A stretch of DNA of 10,087 nt from Candidatus Sumerlaeota bacterium (lineage in GTDB: Bacteria; Sumerlaeota; Sumerlaeia; MVZB01; JAJFLK01). The notes under the pieces are model-generated. The model worked only from the letters and a program-made list of their open reading frames with translations, made no database searches and was not told where the DNA came from. A program made the position numbers and the translations under genes. The stretch lies in contig JAJFLK010000109.1 in the NCBI GenBank assembly GCA_021772735.1, positions 1 through 10,087 on the forward strand, in the 5' to 3' direction. The stretch's first letter is position 1; every line of letters begins with the position of its first letter. Shown here one piece after another: positions 5,533 to 10,087 of the stretch.

Positions 5533-7829
5533 AAATCGCCCTCGTAAGCCCGACGCCAGTGCCTCCGGCCTTCGGCGGAATGGATCGATTGCTCGAAGGC
5601 CTACTCGCCGCGTTGCGCAAACGCCACCCGAGCGACCTCGTCACGATCCCATACGACGAGCGCTCGGCCGAAGGTGTCCTGCGGGGATACCATGATTTCT
5701 ATCACCTCGATCTTGATCGATACGATCTGGTCATAACATACAAAGCGCCCGCATACATGGTCCGGCACCCCAGGCAGGTCTGCTTTCTCTCGCACCGCCT
5801 ACGCGTCTTTTATGATCTCTATGAGCCGGGCGGCGCCGAATACGCCGAGCTGCGCGACCTGATCCACTTCATGGATAACTGGGCGCTCGACAAATCCAGA
5901 GTGCCCTATTTATTCACGGTCGGAGAAACCGTATCGCGCCGCCTGCGTCAATTCGGCGGGATTGAATCCACGCCGATCCATCACCCGACGACGCTCGATC
6001 ATCAAAGCGAGACCCGACCCGGCGAGTACTTTCTTTGCGTCGGGCGGCTCCATCCCTGGAAGCGTCACGACCTGGCGATCCATGCATTCCTCCGTGCAGA
6101 AGCCGCATGTCCGCTCAAAATCATCGGCCAGGGGGCCGAAGACGAGGCCCTGCGCAAGCTGGCGGGCGACGACACGCGCGTTGAATTCCTCGGCAAAGTC
6201 TCGGACGAAAAACTCGCGAGTCTCTATGCGGGCGCCCTTGCGACGATCTTCCCTCCAATCCACGAAGACATGGGCCTGATCACGTTCGAATCATTTGAGG
6301 CAGGCAAGCCCGTGCTCACGACCCGCGACGCCGGCGAACCGGCTCTGATCGTCGAAGAAGGCAAGACCGGCTTCATCACCGATCCGACCCCCGAGGCACT
6401 CGCCGAAAAGATCGACTGGATGTGGGAGAACAGGGCGGCTGTTGACGCGATGCAAACTTCGTGTCGGGACGCGGTGCGCGAGGTGACCTGGGATCGGCTC
6501 GTGGATCGATTGCTCGATGCAGGCGAGAAACTACCCCGAAGTGATTCTCGGGCCTTCGCGATCACCAACGGTCGCCGACCAGAGCCCAGGATCGAACTGC
6601 TGGTCACGGACAATCAAATCATCGACCCTCCCGTCGGCGGTGGTCGTATGAGAATTTTGGAGCTTTACCGTCACCTTCCCGACGACTTCAACACAACCTA
6701 CGTCGGGGCATTCGATTACCCCGGGCCCGGATTTCGAGACCAGCAGTTCGCGCCGAACTTCCGAGAAATCCTCACGCCGCTTACGATTCCACACTTCAAA
6801 GCGCACGGTGTTTTCCATCGCCTCACACGAGGCGACGCGACGATCGATGTCACCATGCCCTTGCTCGGCGGCTTGACGCCACGCTATCGGCGATTGATCG
6901 AAGAGCACGTGAGCCGCGCCGACATCCTCATCTGCGCGCATCCGTGGATGATCCCTTTCCTTCCATCCTCGCGGTCTATCCCGCTCATCTACGATTCGCA
7001 GAATTGCGAATGCGCGATCAAGGGCGATCTGTTATCGAAGACGATCACGGGGCGATTCCTCGCAGAGCGGGTCAAGCGCACCGAGCGCCGCGCGGTCCGA
7101 GACAGCGCAATGACGCTGGCTTGCAGCGGGGATGATCTGGAAGCTTTCGTCTCACTCTATGGCGCCGATCCGCGCCACATCCACCTCGCGCCAAACGGTG
7201 TCGATTGTGAAGAGATCCGCCCGCCGAGCGCCCCCGAAAAAGAAGCCGCCCGCTCTCGTCTCGGATTCGCCCCCGGGCTCGTCGTGATTTTTACGGGGAG
7301 CAATTACGCGCCGAATCTCCAAGGCGCGGAGTTCATCGTCACTCGCATGGCCGGAGAATTCCCTGACGTCCAGTTTGCGATCGTCGGAGGCTCCGGGCCG
7401 ATGTTCGAGCAAGGCAATCCGAGCCATCTCGTCCCGAAGAACGTGCGCCTTGCCGGATTCGTTGAACGCGAAACGCTGCTCGATTTCTATCGGGCCGCCG
7501 ACGTCGCCCTGAATCCCATGTTCCAGGGATCGGGAACCAATATCAAAATGCTCGACTACATGGCCGCCGGACTGCCGATCCTCACGACATCAAAAGGCGC
7601 ACGCGGCATCGAGGGGAAACCCGGCGAGCACTGGCTCGAAGTTCCGATCGATCTGATGAATACCCGGCTGCGCGAAATGCTCGCATCGCCCGAACAAGTC
7701 CGATCGCTCGGCGGCGAGGGCAGGCGGCTGGTCGAAGCCAAATATGACTGGAAGGCGATATCTGCGAATCTGGCCGAAGCCCTGCGCCGCCTGATCCGCA
7801 AAAAGAAAGCCTCCGCCGCGCCCGCATGA
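5529..7829 (+). CDS. Fused tandem glycosyltransferase (two GT4-type GT-B enzymes in one chain)
   Basis: A 766-residue protein made of two complete GT-B glycosyltransferases. Module 1 (about 1-335) starts MKIALVSPTPVPPAFGG, an N-terminal loop typical of GT4, and has FLCVGRLHPWKRHDLAI (168-184), IGQGAE (199-204) and a canonical EX7E motif, HEDMGLITFESF with E246 and E254, followed by AGKPVLTT. A polar linker (about 335-353) leads to module 2 (about 354-760): GGGRMRILEL (370-379), LIYDSQN (486-492), APNGVD (554-559), FTGSNYAPNLQGAEF (588-602), IVGGSGP (618-624) and GSGTNIKMLDYMAAGLPIL (667-685). Here the second EX7E acid is Asp (D676) and the first position is Ser. The modules differ in sequence, so this is a fusion of two enzymes, not a recent duplication. 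It probably adds two sugars in succession, or makes an alternating chain, at the inner membrane. The frame is open to 5409, but the ATG at 5529 fits the domain start and gives the ATGA overlap with the methyltransferase. It lacks its own ribosome site, so translation is probably coupled. Confidence 0.88.
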   Translation: MKIALVSPTPVPPAFGGMDRLLEGLLAALRKRHPSDLVTIPYDERSAEGVLRGYHDFYHLDLDRYDLVITYKAPAYMVRHPRQVCFLSHRLRVFYDLYEPGGAEYAELRDLIHFMDNWALDKSRVPYLFTVGETVSRRLRQFGGIESTPIHHPTTLDHQSETRPGEYFLCVGRLHPWKRHDLAIHAFLRAEAACPLKIIGQGAEDEALRKLAGDDTRVEFLGKVSDEKLASLYAGALATIFPPIHEDMGLITFESFEAGKPVLTTRDAGEPALIVEEGKTGFITDPTPEALAEKIDWMWENRAAVDAMQTSCRDAVREVTWDRLVDRLLDAGEKLPRSDSRAFAITNGRRPEPRIELLVTDNQIIDPPVGGGRMRILELYRHLPDDFNTTYVGAFDYPGPGFRDQQFAPNFREILTPLTIPHFKAHGVFHRLTRGDATIDVTMPLLGGLTPRYRRLIEEHVSRADILICAHPWMIPFLPSSRSIPLIYDSQNCECAIKGDLLSKTITGRFLAERVKRTERRAVRDSAMTLACSGDDLEAFVSLYGADPRHIHLAPNGVDCEEIRPPSAPEKEAARSRLGFAPGLVVIFTGSNYAPNLQGAEFIVTRMAGEFPDVQFAIVGGSGPMFEQGNPSHLVPKNVRLAGFVERETLLDFYRAADVALNPMFQGSGTNIKMLDYMAAGLPILTTSKGARGIEGKPGEHWLEVPIDLMNTRLREMLASPEQVRSLGGEGRRLVEAKYDWKAISANLAEALRRLIRKKKASAAPA

Positions 7830-8866
7830 ACCTGCTGATCGTATCCTCTTATCCCCCCATGGCGTGCGGCATCGGCGCCTACACGGAGCAGCAGGTTGTC
7901 GCCTTGCGCAAGGCGGGCCATACGGTTGACGTCTTCTCGCCCACTGAAGGCGACGGTGATTTCACCGGCAATCTTTTCGGCGGCTTCCGGTTTGTGCGTT
8001 TGTGGAAATATATGTGGGCATACAATCGCGTCATCGTTCATTTCACGCCGTCATTTTTCTTCCGGGCCGACAGCGCCATTAACCGGCTGCGCACGAGCGC
8101 AGCCATGCTTCTTACGTCGGTACTTTTCGGACGCCGGCTCGAATTCATTATTCATGAAACTGAATATGTCATCGGCGAAGCGAAAACGCCGCGCTCGAGC
8201 CGACGATGGATCGATCGCATGGCCTGGCGGCTGAGCTCAAGAATTTTGTTTCACTCCAATCGCGAGCGCGAAGCGTTCCTCGATTACTACTCGCTCTCGC
8301 CGAGCGAGAGTCGGTATCGCGTCGTCGATCACGCGCGGCATTTCGTGCCGCTTTGCAGCCTGGACCGGACCGAAGCGCGCCGTCGCCTCCGCATCCCACC
8401 CGATAAGACTCTGTTCCTCTGCGTGGGGTTCGTTCAGCCGCACAAGGGGTTCGACCGTCTCATTCGTGCGATCTCGGGCGCAGCAGCGCCCGACGCCCTT
8501 GGATATGTTGTCGGCTCGGTGCGCATCGCGTGGGAGGACGCGATTGAATACGCACGGCAGTTGCACGAACTCTCCGCCCTGGATTCACGCTGCAAGTTTA
8601 TCGAAGAATTCGTCACGCCAGAGTGCTTCGACATGTGGATCATCGCAAGCGATTATGTCGTCGCGCCGTATGAGAACATCTGGTCTTCGAGCGTGGCCGG
8701 ACGTGCGGTGATGCTTGGCCGGGCGGTCATCGCCAGCCGGGCCGGTGGCCTCGTCGAGCAGGTTCCGCAGGGATCACGTCTGTTCGAGACCGACGACGAG
8801 CTCTGTGAAATTATTCGCGAAATCATGGACCGGCCGGCGCTCACGCAGTCCGAAGCCGGGCAATAA
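7826..8866 (+). CDS. Divergent GT4-like glycosyltransferase
   Basis: A 346-residue predicted GT-B glycosyltransferase. The N-terminal acceptor domain (about 1-175) begins with the strand MNLLIVSSYPP and the glycine loop ACGIGAYTEQQ (13-23), as in many GT4 enzymes. The C-terminal nucleotide-sugar domain (about 190-340) has FLCVGFVQPHKGFDRLI (197-213), YVVAPYENIWSSS (277-289), LGRAVIASRAGGLVEQVP (297-314) and ETDDEL. The EX7E motif is incomplete: E283 sits at the first position, but the second Glu is missing (Ala or Arg, depending on alignment), and the usual G-x-P is G-R-A. This resembles a GT4 branch with an SS-V pattern in this loop and may still be active. The ATG overlaps the preceding stop as ATGA (7826-7829) with no good ribosome site, so it is probably translated by coupling within the operon. 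Its 3' end overlaps the convergent neighbour by 26 bases. Donor and acceptor are unknown. Confidence 0.83.
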   Translation: MNLLIVSSYPPMACGIGAYTEQQVVALRKAGHTVDVFSPTEGDGDFTGNLFGGFRFVRLWKYMWAYNRVIVHFTPSFFFRADSAINRLRTSAAMLLTSVLFGRRLEFIIHETEYVIGEAKTPRSSRRWIDRMAWRLSSRILFHSNREREAFLDYYSLSPSESRYRVVDHARHFVPLCSLDRTEARRRLRIPPDKTLFLCVGFVQPHKGFDRLIRAISGAAAPDALGYVVGSVRIAWEDAIEYARQLHELSALDSRCKFIEEFVTPECFDMWIIASDYVVAPYENIWSSSVAGRAVMLGRAVIASRAGGLVEQVPQGSRLFETDDELCEIIREIMDRPALTQSEAGQ

Positions 8867-9983
8867 GTTTCCGATAGACGCGCAACGTGCCCTCGACCAT
8901 CGCGTTGTCCGAGAAGTTTACGGCTACGAACCTGCGAGCCTCTTCGATCATTGCCCGGCGCGGGATTTCGGGCGATTCGAGTTGAGCGAAAATCTCCGCA
9001 GCCAGCGCTTCGGGGCTCCGAGGCGGAACGAGCCGCCCCGTGGATCCCGGCACGACGATATCGGGCACTCCTCCGGCCGCGGCCGCGACGACCGGCAGCC
9101 CCGCCAGCATCGCGTCGATGATCGACGTGCCCAATCCCTCCATGTGCGATGACGAGACATAGAGATCAAATCCCGTCAGCAGCGCCCTTGCGTCGGGTAC
9201 GAATCCCGGCATGCGAATCCGATCGGCCAATCCTAACTCGGCAACTTGCGATTCCAAAGTTTCTCGCAGTTCCCCGTCGCCGAGGATCCAAAGCCCTGCA
9301 TTCGGGAGGCGGTTGACGACCGATGCGAAGGCGTCGATGAGATACCGCTGACCCTTGTGGTCCGTCAAGGCCCCGACATTCACGATGGCGATTTCGTCCT
9401 CGCCGACCTTGAAAGCGCTTCGAACTTCGCTTCGAGGACGGCGCTTATCGGCGGAAATCGGCGGGACACCGCTATGGACGATATCGATCCGGTCGGCCGG
9501 GACACCGCCCGCGCAAAGCACGGAACAGACGCCTTCGGAGATCGCTATATAGTTCACGTCGGCATGTTTGTATTTACGGCGCGAGAAGAAATTCCGGCCA
9601 ACTTCGAAGTCAACACGGCGCGTCACGAGAAACACGGGCGGCGCGCCCTGAGACATTTTCTTTACTCTCTTCAATGCGCGCAGCCCTGTTGCATGCGCGT
9701 GAGCCGTGTGCGCGTGGATAATATCCGCGTCAAATCTTTGGGAAACGTCGGCGATAGATCTAGCGCCTTCGCGGTCCATCTCGCCTTTAAAGGCGATGTC
9801 CGAAACGTCGACGCCGCTCTTGCGTAATCGCACTCCCAGTGGACTCTCGGGCGGGCAGAGCACAAGCTGGGCAATCCCACGCGCCGCGAGGCCTTCGGCC
9901 AGCAGCGCAACCTGATGCTGGCCTCCGCGCCACTCACGTCCGTCGTCCACGTGGATGATCTTCAGCGATTTATCCGGGTTCAT
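8841..9983 (-). CDS. GT4-family glycosyltransferase
   Basis: A 380-residue GT-B glycosyltransferase of the GT4 family, close to full family length. The N-terminal domain (about 1-185) has IIHVDDGREWRGGQHQVALL (9-28), the glycine-loop start typical of lipopolysaccharide-core and other surface-glycan transferases, and DIIHAHTAHAHATG (87-100) with the usual His-rich strand end. HSGVPP (170-175) marks the domain junction. The C-terminal domain has VNVGALTDHKGQRYLIDAF (201-219), ILGDGELR (233-240), MPGFVPD (258-264) and SSHMEGLGTSIIDAMLAGLPVVA (278-300). The EX7E motif reads E282 to D290, a conservative change, then AAGGVPDIV and GRLVPPRSPEALA. It probably works in the cytoplasm or at the inner membrane on the same glycan as the three plus-strand genes, though it is transcribed separately. 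The ATG at 9983 is the first in frame after stop codons at 10038-10040 and 10023-10025; no clear ribosome site precedes it. Confidence 0.9.
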   Translation of the reverse strand: MNPDKSLKIIHVDDGREWRGGQHQVALLAEGLAARGIAQLVLCPPESPLGVRLRKSGVDVSDIAFKGEMDREGARSIADVSQRFDADIIHAHTAHAHATGLRALKRVKKMSQGAPPVFLVTRRVDFEVGRNFFSRRKYKHADVNYIAISEGVCSVLCAGGVPADRIDIVHSGVPPISADKRRPRSEVRSAFKVGEDEIAIVNVGALTDHKGQRYLIDAFASVVNRLPNAGLWILGDGELRETLESQVAELGLADRIRMPGFVPDARALLTGFDLYVSSSHMEGLGTSIIDAMLAGLPVVAAAAGGVPDIVVPGSTGRLVPPRSPEALAAEIFAQLESPEIPRRAMIEEARRFVAVNFSDNAMVEGTLRVYRKLIARLRTA

Positions 9984-10087
9984 GTATTTGGGTCCGAATG
10001 AGAAGGCAAGGTAACGCAGAGCTCAGTCCGATCCGTTCTATTCCGGCAGCTCCGTGTTCCCCGAGGTTGCCTCGTGTCGAATCCTGC
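9984..10087. other. Region upstream of the minus-strand glycosyltransferase, with a possible gene end
   Basis: On the minus strand one frame is open from the window edge for 15 codons, ending NTELPE at the TAG at 10038-10040. This could be the C-terminus of a gene upstream of the glycosyltransferase, leaving about 54 bases between the two. The fragment is too short to recognise, and the other two minus-strand frames are also open here. No promoter or terminator is evident. Confidence 0.2.

Noticed and set aside
5581..6517. Identical 16-base words at 5581-5596 and 6502-6517 inside the fused glycosyltransferase gene
   Set aside because: Both encode the common helix residues DRLL; there is no extended similarity around them, so a chance codon match is the simplest explanation.

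Overview
The window is gene-dense, G+C-rich bacterial DNA, probably from a Gram-negative bacterium. Three things suggest this: a type II secretion/type IV pilus inner-membrane protein, an exported protein with a signal peptide, and a run of cell-surface-glycan type glycosyltransferases. I cannot assign a phylum. The mix would fit a deltaproteobacterial-type or other less-studied environmental lineage, but that is a guess. I see no rRNA, tRNA, CRISPR array, insertion sequence, transposase or phage gene.

Left part (about 1-1401): a short leader, then a complete GspF/PilC-family platform protein on the + strand. It ends only 11 bases from the stop codon of the next gene, which converges on it.

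Middle part (1413-4135): two minus-strand genes, a NodN-like MaoC hot-dog dehydratase (2903 to 2430) followed by an exported SMP-30/gluconolactonase-like beta-propeller (2366 to 1413). They are divergent from a plus-strand haloalkane dehalogenase of subfamily I (3224-4135). The 320-base divergent region holds a candidate promoter and an unusual paired palindrome. The content suggests lipid/acyl-CoA and small-molecule metabolism, but no single pathway can be read from it.

Right part (4282-9983): a glycan assembly block. Three plus-strand genes are joined by two ATGA stop/start overlaps: a SAM-dependent methyltransferase with the N-terminal helical module typical of O-antigen/capsule cluster enzymes, a 766-residue fusion of two GT4-type glycosyltransferases, and a divergent single-domain glycosyltransferase. 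A fourth GT4 enzyme lies on the opposite strand, and its 3' end overlaps the third gene by 26 bases. Together they probably build and methylate an extracellular or lipid-linked polysaccharide. No flippase, polymerase, ligase or ABC exporter lies in the window, so the product and the export route cannot be determined.

I found no convincing wholly new system. The most notable items are the double-glycosyltransferase fusion inside a translationally coupled methyltransferase-glycosyltransferase operon, the departures from the canonical GT4 EX7E motif in three of the four glycosyltransferase domains, and the intact haloalkane dehalogenase.
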